From NCBI GenBank assembly GCA_025506515.1, contig CM046447.1, positions 88,849,498 to 88,913,497 on the forward strand: 64,000 nucleotides of DNA, read 5' to 3'. A program made the position numbers and the translations under genes. Position 1 is the stretch's first letter. The number at the start of each line of letters is the position of its first letter. The notes under the pieces were generated by a model that saw only the letters and a program-made list of their open reading frames with translations, ran no database searches and was not told the DNA's origin. The DNA is from Flaveria trinervia (lineage: Eukaryota; Streptophyta; Magnoliopsida; Asterales; Asteraceae). This document shows, piece after piece, positions 32,691 through 44,984 of the stretch.

Positions 32691-33110
32691 CCGCGGCTGC
32701 GGAAAGAACGGCATCGGTAGCTCAAAGCCGCGGTTGGGTAGGCAAGACCAATGTCGCGGCTGGGGACGTTAAAACCAAAACAAAAGCTTAAATTTACAAA
32801 GCCCCCATGTTCAACACTTAGGAAAACTATCACGCAAACCTGGTAATCAAGAAAGCCACTCATTGGTTACAAATGGAATAAGAAAGAACCATAAAACGAC
32901 AAAACGAGTAAAGCCAAAACATTGGCAAGAGGTCAGAGCAGCACCCAAACCTCTAAGTCAACTATAAAGACAAACCACATAAATGCTAGTCAGAAACCCT
33001 TTACACCAGAAGGGTATAAAACCTCTGACTAGGGAATTTCAGTCCCATATCATTGACCACAGGTTTCCACGAATAGAACCATATTGTATCTGGTGCCCAT
33101 GCACCAACAC

Positions 33111-33118
33111 TATAAATA
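33111..33118 (+). promoter_or_regulatory. TATA box of the solo LTR
   Basis: TATAAATA lies about 325 bases before the LTR end. CATTCATTCATTC follows at the expected start region. It could still drive transcription away from the oxidoreductase gene. Confidence 0.55.
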
Positions 33119-33440
33119 CTTCTCTTATTCAGATTCATTCATTCATTCTCAGAACAATCTTACTACCAACTATTTATTTACTCTTTTTCAGAGTTCTCTT
33201 AACACAGATACTTATTCTCACGCCGGAGTGGTCTTGGAGAGAAAACCCTTTCTGCCCGAGGCGAGACTCACGGTGTTGTTCTTGTCTAGCAGATACTCAG
33301 CTCAGTCGAAGCCAAGTCTAGCCGCATCCTGCTCCCCAGCAGCCAAAGCCAAGTTCCTGCCTGATCCTCAGTGGCAGCTTCATTCTCGCACTGCTTCCCG
33401 ATCCTAATCCCTTGACTAGGATTCGTGTAGCAACAGTACT

Positions 33441-36400
33441 AGTTAGAAAGACATGATAATTCTATGCGTTTGATTTGCCTGCAAAAGTTAATTGTTTTTT
33501 TTATCGTTTTTCTATTTCAAATACATGGGTTAATACGTGGCATGAGTTTCATTCAATTCAATATCGGTCATGGTAAATTATAATATATTATTAATTTTTT
33601 TGACAACAAGTTAATGTTTTTGAAAATTCTGATATTGTTGTTGCAACGTGATTATCTCTACGTATATTTTAATATAAATTTTATTTAAATCAAGTTTGGC
33701 AACATACAACCATAACCAATTGTCCAAGTATAATAATATTTTTTTTGTTTTTTCATAACATCGTAATTGTTATCTATATTCCGATTATATTGTTATGATG
33801 TGATTCTTGATATGAAATTTATTCAAGCCAGCGCAACATGGAGGCAAAACACTAGTTAGATTAAAAAAAACTAGTTCCATAACCCCAACTAGTTTTAAAC
33901 CGAGATTGAAACCGATTTTAAAACAGATTTGGTTTTAATTGATCAAGAACACTCCAAACTATAGAGTTATAATCGGGCTGTGACCCTATACACTGAATCA
34001 TGTTTGAACTAGGCCATACACAAACCAAATCGTTTGTGATTTCCGACCCCGTCTCAAACCCATCAAACGTGGCCAACCTCTCTTCAAGAAGTAGTTCCAG
34101 TCCCAAACTAGTTTGACCAAACATAGGTTTTGACTTTTGTTGATCAAATCTGATTGGTTTCGGCTAAAATAAACCTAGTTTGTGCTCCTCTAATTGGAAT
34201 TGGGATCTCCCTTAAAAATAAAACCCATGATTATGGATCGAACCATCTGCGCTGCTGTGCTTCTTAGTAATAGACTAATAGCCCATTAAAAGTCTACTAG
34301 TTGAAACCATAAAGGATCATTCTTGACATTTATATAACTTCAGAGGTTATCTATTAAAGCTAAAAAAAGTTAAGACGTATTTGATAAAAACACTTACCAA
34401 AGTGTCATACTTCAAACAAAATAGAAGAAAACATAAATACCAGTCACAGATTTTAATTCAGATAGTATTATAGATAGCACAAAAATGATAAAAACACAAC
34501 CTAATAATAAAATATGATTCATTGTCTATATAACATTTGCGCGTACAACATAACACTAATGCAAATGCATCTATAATAGCAGACGCATTTTTGAATTATA
34601 CTTTAGCTCAAGTTATACTATAAATTAGGTCCATATATATTTTGCTATTACACGTACATATTATGTTTCACATTTTAGCTATTCAATAAAGTAAACGCTA
34701 TTTATTAATATTCAAACTAACCACTATTGGTCAATATTAATGAAAACTCACAATTTGATTATTGACAATTCCAACATTCACTTTTGTTACCAATAACAAT
34801 CATATTTAAACGTATCATAACTTCATTATTTTTAGTGACGTGACATATGACATGTTGCTTACCTTTTAGAAATAGATTGGAATTTGGAAGAGACAATATT
34901 TATTGAAAAGGCGCAGTCAGTTGAATACATTGAAGAACCATACGTTATACGACTGAATACTTTCACAACGTTGATTTTTATAAAAACTAAATTGAAGAAG
35001 TCCAATTCATTGCTATGTATTTCCACGTCACACATCACATCATCAGAAATAAATGAAGTTAAAAGATTGTAAAACTTGGATTGTTATTGGTAAAAAAATT
35101 AAAAGTTAGAATTATCACTACTTAAATTAATAGTTGAGATTAATATTAGCTAATAGTTAACGATTTAGATTGTTAAAATCCAATTTTTCTTACCAAATAT
35201 AACAAGTACAATAATAATAATAATAATTTAAAATAAAAACTTTACATGATAATAATTGATGAAGAATCTTGCCTACAAATTTCGATCCCTCTAAGTTTTC
35301 TTTTTCGGTCTCTATACATGTGGTGTTAAATTTTACTAATTTTCCAACAGTATTATCTAATCTTTCATCAACCATTGAAGATGATCCGATTTATTTTTGC
35401 CAAGTTCCTACTGATCACGCTCTTGGTTCACGTAGTCTTTCATCAGAATCTTCCACATGGAAGTATTTAATACAAACGAGGAGTTCGGGTCGTAGGTGAT
35501 CGGTGACGGGTATGATATGTATGTGGGACGGCTATATAGATTTATACATACACTTATGCATATGTATATACAAGGATGATCACCATTAGATAGTTATGAA
35601 TCGAATCCATTTGTTAATCTTTTGTAAGTAGAGTGGGAGTCCATCCTTCCTCTTCCTACAACCAATGCTTTTAGATACGGATCGTAAAGTGACCCGATGA
35701 CCTTATGGTTTCACGTGAAATCTCGAGGTATTGTCCTTTTTTTTCAAAGACCCGTCTCGCCAGATTTAAGAACTAGTTGACATTATAAATAATAAAAATA
35801 GTAAATGATTTATATTTGTATATAATTTACAACAAGATATGAATACATTATATTTTAGGTGTGATTGTAATCTTAATAAATATAAAGACTTATATACATA
35901 TAGTATAGATAATTTTCAAATTAATGTTTTACGAGATCTGATCGATTATAACTAAGTTTTGTTGGGTAGTCGAGCATGTGCCAAAGCTGCTTATCAGCCC
36001 AAATCTATTTTAATAACAAGTCAATTTCATTGAATTTTATATGAAATATTAAAAGAAAAAACAGACAAACAAATATATGTATTAATAAAAAAGGGGTAAC
36101 GAGCATAAAACTATTGAGAAAAGACAAAATATAGTAATAGTTGTGACTAATGAAGTAAAAGACATAAAATAATGAGATTTTTCATTACTCGATGAATATA
36201 ATTTAATGGGTAAAAAGTGTTTTTTCCTAGTTACTACTTAATAATTCTTTATATAAATGGTATGCATGCTATATGTAAAATCAACTTTAAATAAATTTAG
36301 GATGAAGATAACCTGGACATTACGGAGCATAATAAATAACTGCTGCACGTAAATTGTTGGATTATTTATTGTGTTGAGTTGAATTAATGAAGTTGTGAGA

Positions 36401-36763
36401 GTAATGTTTGTACCTGGTCAAAGGTTTATATTATTGACCTTTGAACCTCAACTCTATCTTCCCAATTTCTGCATAGCGTACTGACAACGACAAATATGAA
36501 GTAATACAAATTATCTCGTTAAGCGTTCTTTTATAATTGATACCTTGTCTAATGTTAAACATCGATCTTTGAATTACTATTATTATTCCTTACATATTTG
36601 GTGACTATTATTACATGATAATATTCTATCAGTATTTTAGCGGCTTTATTACTCTAATTAACTAGAATTCCACCGAAGGAATCTTTGGTTTGAAGGGGTG
36701 ACCATATTTGTTTAACAAATTGCTCGTAATGCGATTCAAACAAGTATGAAATCGACCAATCAT
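33441..36763. other. AT-rich intergenic DNA, no gene seen
   Basis: No credible frame or RNA gene. A small inverted repeat lies at 35081-35205: TTGTTATTGGTAAAAAAATT on the left, and on the other strand at the right end TTGTTATATTTGGTAAGAAA. It may be a 125 bp MITE. The region 33870-34190 is rich in ACTAGTTT and GGTTTTAA words and may be repeat-derived. The 76-codon frame at 35269-35499 resembles nothing I know. Confidence 0.55.
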
Positions 36764-36768
36764 ATAAT

Positions 36769-37173
36769 TGTCAAAAATACAAAGTAACAATAAATCTCTT
36801 TAATAACACAAACCCTAATCACAGGAAACAAATAACTATTACAAGACAACCTTCAGATCATCAATGTAATGATCTGATAACAAAATGTAAACGATTTGAG
36901 AACTTAACATCAATACGATGACAAAGACAAAGAGCATCCGAAATAGAGCGATTGAGAGGGTTTGAGATAGCGCGTATCAGGATGATGAATCCAGATCAAA
37001 GAAACCAATATATAGGCGAACTCTAGAAACGAGCCCATTAGCAATAGATCCAGCAGCAATCTAACACGCCAGCATTAGCCCAAAGACTCCTAGCCCAGCA
37101 ACCTACACATAACCAAAAGCCCAACAAAACAAGAAAAAGAAACAGTCAAGGATATTGAATTATATTTTTAACA
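36769..37173 (-). repeat. 3' LTR (left) of the minus-strand copia element
   Basis: On the plus strand it reads from TGTCAAAAATAC to TATTTTTAACA. It aligns along its whole length with the LTR at 42300-42695. Confidence 0.92.
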
Positions 37174-37185
37174 TCCCCCCATAAT
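37174..37185 (-). other. Polypurine tract
   Basis: The minus strand reads AATTATGGGGGGA directly before the 3' LTR. Confidence 0.75.
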
Positions 37186-37199
37186 TCAATACCCAAAAA

Positions 37200-38560
37200 C
37201 ATTAAACATACTAAGTTTAAAGAGCATAAAATCATGTTGCTTAGGGAGAAGACCCTTAGTGAATATATCAGCAGGTTGTTGTTCAGAAAACAGTCAGAAT
37301 AGTATTAACAACACCCGAAAAGATTTTCTCCTGCAAGAAATAAAGATCAAGTTCAAAATGCTTGGTCCTATCATGAAAAACAAGATTCGCAGCAATAGAT
37401 AGAGCCGCACTGTTGTCACAATGCAAAGGAACAGAGAGTGAGACATTAATAGACAACTCATTTAGCATATTAATTAGCCAAAGAACTTCACACGTGGCAA
37501 CACACATAGCATGGTACTCGACCTCGGTAGAAGACCGAGACACAATGCTTTGTTTTTTACTTTCCTATAAAGTTAGAGAATTTCCCAAAAAAATGCAAAA
37601 ACTTGTTACAGACTTCATGGATCCCAAGCACTTTCCCTAGTTAGAATCCGCAAATGCAGTCAAAGAGAGGGAGTCAGATATGGAAAATAGAAGATATGAC
37701 TAGGAGCTTTTTTTAAGTGAGACTCAGTAGGACTATGCATATAGTGGCTAAGGAACTGAACGGATTAAGAAATATTAGGCCTAGTATTAGATAAATAAAT
37801 GAGTTTCCCAATAAGTTTTTGATACTCAAAAACATTCTAAAGAGGAGGATGATACGAGTTTGATAAATGAGCAACTATATGGTGCTACTCAAGCAGAGTG
37901 TTTACAGGTTTGCACCCTATCATATCAAACTCAGTCAACAGCTTCAAACAATACTTGCGTTGAGCAAACAAAGACCATTTTTTTGTGGGAACAACTTCAA
38001 TCCCAAAAAAGTGTTTTAATAGGACTAAATCTTCAATTCTAAAAGCAGATTGTAGACATTGTTTTAAGTGTCGGATTTCAGATTCGCTATTCCCAGTGAT
38101 AATAATATCATCAACATACACAAGTAAGACAATTAAAGCCGAATTAGTGGATTTTATGAACATAGAGTATTCAGTTTTGCATTGTTGAAAACCACTAGAC
38201 AGTAGGACCCCAACCAGTTTCTCATTCCACATTCAGGGGGCCTGTTTTAGTCATACAAAGACTTGTTTAATTTACACACATGTTTATCATTTTTTGAGAA
38301 ATATCCCTCGGGAAGAGTCATGTAGACATCCTTATTTAAAGAGCCATAAAGAAATGTATTATTTATGTCAAGTTGGTAAATGGGCCAATCATGTTGAACA
38401 GCAAGAGAAATGACACACCAAATCGTGACCATTTTAACAACAGAGGAAAAAGTTTCATCAAAATCTATACCCTCTCGTTGACTATAGCCTTTAGCTACAA
38501 GTCTCGCTTTGTAGTATTCTATCTCCCTCATTGACTTATATTTAATTTTATAGACTCACT
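37200..38560 (-). pseudogene. copia reverse transcriptase and RNase H, frameshifted
   Basis: RT is read at 38531-38247 (KARLVAKGYSQREGIDFDETF, then YQLDINNTFLYGSLN, with the catalytic Asp present) and at 38232-37885 (LLVYVDDIIITGN, the intact YVDD box). An in-frame stop after KSLYD at 38247 and a frameshift separate them. RNase H is read at 37543-37283, with SRSSTEVEYHAM, LHCDNSAALSIAAN and a KHFELDLYFLQEKI block. The region 37840-37550 is damaged. The order RT then RNase H at the end of pol is as in all copia elements. Confidence 0.85.
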
Positions 38561-39190
38561 TACAACCGACAACTTTCATATTTAGAGGAAGGTCAACAAT
38601 GTCCCAAGTTTTATTTCTATTTAACGCACTCATTTCATCATTCATAGCATTAATCCAATTAGTGTCAAGACATGGTTCTTTATAGGTTCGAGGTTCTATA
38701 CTTTTATTAGACTAGTGGCAAAGGACTTTTCTTCGACCGAAAGATTTGAGTAGTTTATTGTTTTTTCAATTCCATATTTGACCTTAACTTTAATGATAAA
38801 GTCATCAAGTTTTTTTGGAATGGAACTATGCCGAACAGATCTTCTAAGAGCTATTGTAGCAGAAGTCTGATCATTTCCCTCAAACGTATGATTGTGATCA
38901 TGGACACCTGATGAGGATCTAGCCTCGTCATTACCTCCACTAATGTTGAAAGGTTGCTAGAGGTTAGCCACACCCTTTGTAACCGGGCTGCCAACAGAGG
39001 GTTGATACGAACCATACCTTCAGAGCTAGGGTTGCTATGTGGCTGCAGTTCTTCATTAGAAGTATCAATATTATTCCCCCCTTCATCATTGGGATCACCT
39101 TCTAAAGAAATCCTTTTGGGTGTGTTTGGACAAAACGAATAAAAAAATTAAGTTGGTTAATCTAGAAGGTTGGTTTGACTCAAATTCATT
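38561..39190 (-). pseudogene. integrase-RT linker of the minus-strand copia element
   Basis: Low-complexity remnants (Ser/Asn/Glu-rich, several stops) lie between the integrase C-terminus and RT. A conserved RT start block is faintly visible near 38640-38560. No active-site residues are seen. Confidence 0.6.
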
Positions 39191-40420
39191 TTAACAGTGA
39201 TGGTCTTTAAAAGGAAAATTATTCTCATAAAACTTGACATCCCAAGAGAACAAAACCATTTTTTTTATCCATACTCCAAAGCTTATATATTTTTTTTTAT
39301 TTGAGTAACCAATAAAAACACATTTTTGAGCATGACTTTCAAACTTGTTAGTATTATTTAGCATAGTACAAAAACATAAACACCCGAACGATTTCAAATG
39401 GGCAAAAGAGGGGTTGAAACCAAACAACTGCTCATATGAAGACCTACCCTTTAGCACAAACAAGGGGGTCCTATTAATAAAGTAAGCAACAATTAGCACA
39501 CATTCAGACCAGAAGGATAAGGGAATTCCACTTTGAAAGAGAAGGGACCGTGCCATATTGAGGAGATTTCGATGTTTTCTCTCGGCAATCCCATTTTGTT
39601 GGGGAGTGTAGGAGCAGGAGGTTTGATGTATTATTTCACTTACGCGATTAAATTCGGTAAATTTTGCATTTACAAATTATGTGCCATTATTGCTCCTAAA
39701 TTTTTTTTATCTTGGAATCGAATTAATTTTGTGGTAAGTGTGTAAAGGTTTCAACATTGACAAAGACTGCATCTATGTGCTTCATTAAGAACACCCACAC
39801 GGCCCTAGAGAAGTCATCGACAACAGTTAAGAAGTATCGAAACCCTTCCTTACTTTGAAGTTTGTATGGACCCCAAACTTCTAAGTGAACAAGGTCACCT
39901 ACATGATTAGATTTATGATTACTTAAAAGGAAGGGTTCACGATGTTGTTTGGCATTATGACACACATCACAAGGCTTAGAGGAGTTAGGGGACCGGAGAT
40001 TCAAATTCTGTTTTTAAGACATCCAGGACTTGGTCTGATGGATGAACAAATATTGTATGCCATAGATCAGAAGGCCCGACACTAAGAAAACACACCTTTG
40101 CAGTTTGTGTTGTGTCACTAAAAACATATAGCCCATTCATTTGGCTACCGGTCACCAAAGTTTTCCTTGTGAGTAAATCCTGGATATGACAACTATGTTC
40201 ATCAAACATGACACACATTTTGTTGTCACGTGCAAGTTTGAAAACGGAGATAAGGTTAACATTATATTCTGGGACAACAAAGACATCTGTTAGAATAACC
40301 TTTTCATTGATTTTAATGTTCCCAATTTTTGTGACAGTAACACTCGTTCCATTAGGATGATGAACTTTAATTTTAAATTTAGTGACATCAATTGGGTTTA
40401 AAAAAAATTTCACTCATAAC
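39191..40420 (-). pseudogene. copia integrase, frameshifted, first catalytic Asp replaced
   Basis: The zinc-binding region is read at 40413-39985 in a poor form (DLWHTIFVHPSD). The next frame (40004-39723) has CDVCHNAKQH and then LVHLEVWGPYK, where copia integrases have Asp in place of this Glu; FLTVVDDFSRAVWVF follows. The middle block with the second Asp lies in damaged DNA around 39720-39600. The C-terminal part is read at 39556-39191 (SFWSECVLIVAYFINRTP, LKSFGCLCF, KCVFIGYSNKKK). Frameshifts at about 39985, 39720 and 39560 break it. Confidence 0.8.
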
Positions 40421-41583
40421 CATATGTTGATTTACCCCAGAGTCAATAATCCATTGAGTTAAGGAGTTAGAGTCCAACACCAAAGAGAAACTGAAAATGT
40501 TTCCAAAAGAGGAGGAGTATGAGGATATACCTCTGATGTTGGAGGTACCAGATGATTCTCCCTGTTTGTTACTTAACAAACCTAACAATTGGCTGAGTTG
40601 ATCAGCTGTTAAAGCTATCAAGGCAGGGGATGAGACAGAATTGGTTCTATTAGCAGTAGTGTTTTGATTTTTTTTTGTGACTTGACTAGATCCAGAACCT
40701 CCCTTTTTTCGGTTTCCTTGTGGGTAACCACCAATCTCAAAGCACCCCTCTATAGTGTGTCCAATTTTATTACACTGAGTACATTTTAGATTTTGGTTTG
40801 GACCTTTTGTTTTTCTTCTCTTATTATCAAAAGTTTGATTTGTTTTTTAAACAACATCAACATTTAAACTAGATTGTTTAGAGGAGTTCGAAATTTTGTG
40901 TGATTCCTCTCTTGAAATGATAGAGAAGGTAGTTTTATGGTAGGTAAAGGATCCTTGATCAGTAAATTTGTTCTTACAGGTTGGTAGACATCATCCAACC
41001 TCATAAGCAACTGTATTAGTTTTATTAATTGGTTAAAGTCATTAAATTATTTTGCAGCTTTACATGTACATGATGGTAATTGAAGCATATTATCCATTTG
41101 TTTCCATATGGTGTTTAGTTTGTGATAGTATTCAGATACGAAGGACCTATTTTGTTGTAGTGAGTTAATTTTTTGACGTAACCTAAAGATTACCAATCAA
41201 TCTATCAATCATAGGTCTCTTTAAGTTCAGTCTAGACTTTGGAGGCAAGTTTGGAGAAAACTTGCCCCACATATAACTCCTCATATACACAATTTAAGAT
41301 CCATGTGAGAATAATAGAATTACATCTTTCCCATTGCCCCACTAACACTTCATCAATTTTAGGTTTTCCACATTTGCCATTTATGAAACCGATTTTGTTT
41401 AACTTGTAAAGCAAGTTTCATAGCATTAGCCCAAACTGTGTAATTTTCAGTCCCTTTGAGTTTTATGTTAACAATGGTCAGCACACAAGAATCACTATGA
41501 TGAAGATATAATGGGTTACTGGGATCGAGTTTCCTCACGAGGGTGTTACTAGGATTATTAGAATTATCAGTTTCATCAGCCAT
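40388..41583 (-). pseudogene. copia gag and protease, frameshifted
   Basis: Gag starts at the ATG ending at 41583 (MADETDNSNN) with a DPSNPLYLHHSDS block and LKGTENYTVWANAMKLAL, the N-terminal domain of this copia group. A frameshift near 41365 moves to IGFINGKC and W-x-x-CNSIILTWILN. The middle (41230-40870) is broken. A CCHC knuckle (CTQCNKIGHTIEGCFE, about 40786-40740) and a Gly/Ser-rich linker follow. Protease shows WIIDSGVNQHM (about 40458-40425), with the Asp-Ser-Gly triad. Confidence 0.8.
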
Positions 41584-42281
41584 TTAGTTATTTTTTAGAG
41601 GGCAACAAGAAAGAAATGCAGATCACTCGGGCAAGTGCAGATAAAACAACCAAGATCAGAGCTAGGTTTTCACACCAATCATGTTGGCAGAACAAGGGTT
41701 AATCAAGGTTGAGTTGTAGTAAAAACACAAAACCTATTATCAATACGACAATTAGATAGGGAAGAATTCACCCTGATATTCAAATCAATTCCGGTACTCC
41801 TAACCCGGACAATAGATGCCTAGACACGACAATGACAAAACAAAATACAGAAATAATGGAGAGAAGGGAACAAGAAATCCTCACAGCGGGTTCCCTGTAT
41901 CAAGGAGAAGACCAATGAAGCATCTAAGATTTGTAACCTTCACTTAGGGTTACAACCTTAAATAGAGAGAAAAAACCAGTCTAGATCAGCTTCCTCCTTG
42001 CGTTGTAAGAACACAGATAACCTTGACAGAGAATCTTCACTTTTGCCTTTTTATGCGCAGCGATGATTCGCACCGATGATTGTATATCTCTTGATGCTAA
42101 TCCAGAACCAAGAACATCCACAAATCAGATTATCCGATTGATTAGTCGGATAATAATACTGATTAGGTTTTGAGAAAGAAACCTTAAGTCAATGATTGAA
42201 ATAGGAAATCGATTGAGAGTAACAGCGGAAGATCGTGTAACACCAGAAATCGAATCAACAATCGACCAGAGCCTTAAGCTC

Positions 42282-42297
42282 TGATATGATGTCAAAA
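42282..42297 (-). other. Primer binding site, initiator Met tRNA type
   Basis: The minus strand reads ATATCAGAGCTTAAGG just inside the right LTR, close to TGGTATCAGAGC with changes in the first three bases. Confidence 0.65.
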
Positions 42298-42299
42298 AT

Positions 42300-42695
42300 A
42301 CGAAGTAACAATAAAATCTCTAGAAGAACACAAACCCTAATCACAGGAAACAAACAACTATTACAAGACAACCTTCTGATCATCAATGTAATGACCCAAT
42401 AACCATAATGTTAATGATTTTGAGAACTTATCATCAACGCAATGACAAAGACAAAGAGCATACAAAAGAGAGAGATTGAGAGGGTTTGAGAGAGCGTGTA
42501 TCAGGATGATGAATCGGATCAAAGAAACCAATATATAAGTGAACCCTAGAAACAAGCCCATCAACAATAGATCCAGCAGCAACCCAACACACCATCATCA
42601 GCCCAAAGACTCCTAGTCCAACAACCTTCACGTAACCAAAAGCCCAACAAAACAAGAAAAAGAAACAGACAGGGATATTGAATTATATTTTAACA
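42300..42695 (-). repeat. 5' LTR (right) of the minus-strand copia element
   Basis: It aligns with 36769-37173. A TATATAAG-like box lies near 42538-42531 on this strand. The frames inside it (for example 42361-42582) are not genes. Confidence 0.92.
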
Positions 42696-42700
42696 ATAAT

Positions 42701-43439
42701 AAATTGTTTGATTCAAACTACCTATACTCTTAGGAGACACGATGGAAGAAATCTTGTAGGTACCGAAGACACTTGTTTGCCCCTATTTACAAGAATTAGT
42801 GGTCCAAAGCATCTTCTTGGCTGCTCTATGGTTCCTATAATAGCGCGCAATAGCAGTATCTACAACAACAAACCGTGGTCCAAGTCAAAGGTGAAGGAAG
42901 AGATCATGTATACACGTATATATGGTTAAAACAAGGCAAAGGTCCAATTGTTACTGTATTTTGGTTCACTTTTATATTTTACAAACTTTCCTGTATAAAT
43001 GTTTTGTTTGGATAACTTCTAGCATCTTGCTAGGAGGATATGTACATATTTTGATAATTTAAGTTGTAGTTAAAAGAACATAATAATATTCTTTCCCAAT
43101 GTTTAATTTTTATCATTTTATTTTTTAACCAGGAATAGTATAAGGTCCTTAAATTAAAGATACAACTGGTCGTAAAAGTAGCTTAGCATGTGTGGTGTCA
43201 TGATAATTAGAAAAGTAGTTTGTAGTATTCTTGATAAATCAACAGGTTTAATTATTTATCTTTCGCTTGCGCCTACATCAAATTCATTTCATTGTTAGGC
43301 AACATGGACTATTAATTTGTTGTTGGGCAGCTTGGGCCCACATGGTACTTGACTTGAATTGAAGTCGGGGAGTGCCTACCACTCACAAGTCACACCTAAA
43401 TAAGCTACTATAGATTATAATATATAAAAATTTTAAAAA
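42701..43439. other. Intergenic DNA, no gene seen
   Basis: No frame, RNA gene or repeat boundary could be supported. The 83-codon frame at 42678-42929 starts inside the LTR and resembles nothing known to me. Confidence 0.5.
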
Positions 43440-43915
43440 AGATAACAAAAATCAAACACAAAATTGAATTAAAGATGACAAAATTAAAATCCTAAACAGA
43501 GGATATGAAACATACACTTGAAACAAAACGATAGTGAACACCAAGTAGAACTATCAATCTAGACTGAGAATGCGTAAATTCATTGTAATGAAGAATGAGG
43601 ATAATGATCACTAATGATGATCTGAGACTGATAAGCGAGAGAGAATAAGGATTTTGAAGGCGGTGTGTGTATCAAAATGAACAATCATAATCTTGATGTG
43701 AAGCTTAAATAATCTAGCAGCATCCAAACACATACCACTTCAGTCCCTTAGCTTCTAAAGAATACAAAGTTAGTCTCTCAACAATACAACGATACTTTCT
43801 TTGGAACGAACTTCTTTAATCCCTTAACTTTGATACCTAGAGATTCTTAACAAAAAATAAGAATTACTACAAAATAAAGCCTATAATGGAATTAAACACT
43901 TATCTTATATCAACA
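43440..43915 (-). repeat. LTR-like end of a copia remnant
   Basis: The right edge ATATCAACA (ending 43915) is followed by TCACCCCTCGG, which on the minus strand is a purine tract before an LTR starting TGTTGATAT. The left border is not defined; the given start is approximate. Confidence 0.4.
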
Positions 43916-43926
43916 TCACCCCTCGG

Positions 43927-44330
43927 TTTAATTGAGAAATATATCCAACAAACCTAGATCATTACAAAAGTTACAAAAGTTACAAAAGAACTGATGTTAA
44001 TTCATGTTAAAACTTTTTGTAATACCATCAGTTATTTGTATTTTTGAATCAATATTAAGAATTTTATTACATCAATTATAACTTTTTCATGAACAAAATG
44101 TAAATTAATTTTAAAATGTTTTATACTATCATAAAATATTGGTTAGCTGATGCAACAATAGCAACCTCATCATCATAGTGTACTGAATGTGAAGTTTACA
44201 TAATTACAACTCTTTAAAGATATTTTGTAACCAAATGAGTTCAAAAATCACTACACACAAACACGATAATCTGCATCTACATCTAACCAAGAAATGACAG
44301 TATAGTTTTTTTTTTCTTTAACTTTTTCAT
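43927..44330 (-). pseudogene. copia RNase H remnant
   Basis: Broken minus-strand reading recalls the end of copia pol. A segment near 44125-44070 has a KHFKINLHFVHEKV-like block, the counterpart of KHFELDLYFLQEKI in the element at 36769-42695. Upstream, near 44310-44270, a WLDVDADYRVC-like stretch recalls the Asp-Ala-Asp-Trp-Ala-Gly block of RNase H. Many stops show great age. Confidence 0.5.
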
Positions 44331-44551
44331 AAAACTAAGGATTTTTTAGAAGATATACAAAAACCAGAAAAGATGTACAAGATAGAATACATGTGTATCT
44401 ATTTGGGGTGACAAATAAGTCTTAAAAGTTTGATTAATATGACAACCTTTTCTAGGATATAATTTAAGGTGACAAAGAAGTCTTAATGCAACTTACAAAT
44501 GTGTATTTTGTTAGAGATTGAATGATTGCCTAAAATATTAGACTACATAGG

Positions 44552-44950
44552 TGTAACACCCTGAAATCCAAACCCAAAACATTTACAAATCATGAAAAGA
44601 GGCTCGATGCCAATGATCTAACGACCTGTATCGGTCATGATGCATGTCAAGACGATGCAGCCTGCATCGTCCTAGTGATATGTACATCAGCCTCTACGAC
44701 CCAACTATAAAAGAGACACTCAGGTAAAAAATATCTTCACACCAATTATGATTGTTTGAAAAGCATTTTTACAAATCATCAACGTTCGGGGACAGACACG
44801 TGTGTAATTCGGCAATTTTTCGAATTACCGTTACGTGAAAGGTTCGTGCACTAAATGACGCATTTTAGTAAACAACATTAGAGGCATGAATGTATGATCG
44901 AAAACCATGTTCGTGTTTGTCGGAAAGTGACCGCAAAATGCTGGGTGTCA
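44552..44950 (-). repeat. 3' LTR of a Ty3/gypsy remnant, about 399 bp
   Basis: On the plus strand it runs from TGTAACACC to GGGTGTCA. On the minus strand the purine-rich AACAAGGGGATAATC precedes it, as in Asteraceae-type chromovirus elements I recall. No target duplication can be checked because the 5' end of the element is lost. Confidence 0.6.
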
Positions 44951-44984
44951 GATTATCCCCTTGTTGAAAGAAATTTCATCTCGA

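Larger units (their letters stand above)
32223..33435 (+). mobile_element. Solo LTR, 1213 bp, with minisatellite in U3
   Basis: The unit starts TGAAGGGG and ends AGCAACA, with canonical TG...CA ends. It is flanked by a perfect 5 bp duplication GTACT (32218-32222 and 33436-33440). A TATAAATA box at 33111 and a pyrimidine-rich, gene-like R/U5 follow. No primer site, gag or pol lies beside it, so it is what remains after recombination between two LTRs. The parent is not identified; the length and R/U5 style suggest Ty3/gypsy, as a guess. Confidence 0.8.
36769..42695 (-). mobile_element. Complete but inactive Ty1/copia element
   Basis: Two LTRs (36769-37173 and 42300-42695) enclose gag, protease, integrase, RT and RNase H in the usual copia order on the minus strand. 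The primer site lies next to the right LTR and a GGGGGGA tract next to the left one. The flanks ATAAT (36764-36768) and ATAAT (42696-42700) are a perfect 5 bp target duplication. The LTRs differ at roughly one base in ten by eye, so the insertion is old. All coding parts carry frameshifts. Confidence 0.92.

Noticed and set aside
32198..32863. Long overlapping frames on both strands with HGLHASLVG or EKHGAHAA repeats
   Set aside because: They come from a 32-bp minisatellite that stays open because 32 is not a multiple of three; the peptides on both strands are equally repetitive and match no family.
35269..35499. 76-codon frame in intergenic DNA
   Set aside because: No family match, no start context or neighbouring exon; its opposite strand is open as well.
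42361..42655. Two 73-codon minus-strand frames
   Set aside because: Both lie within the LTR of the copia element at 36769-42695.
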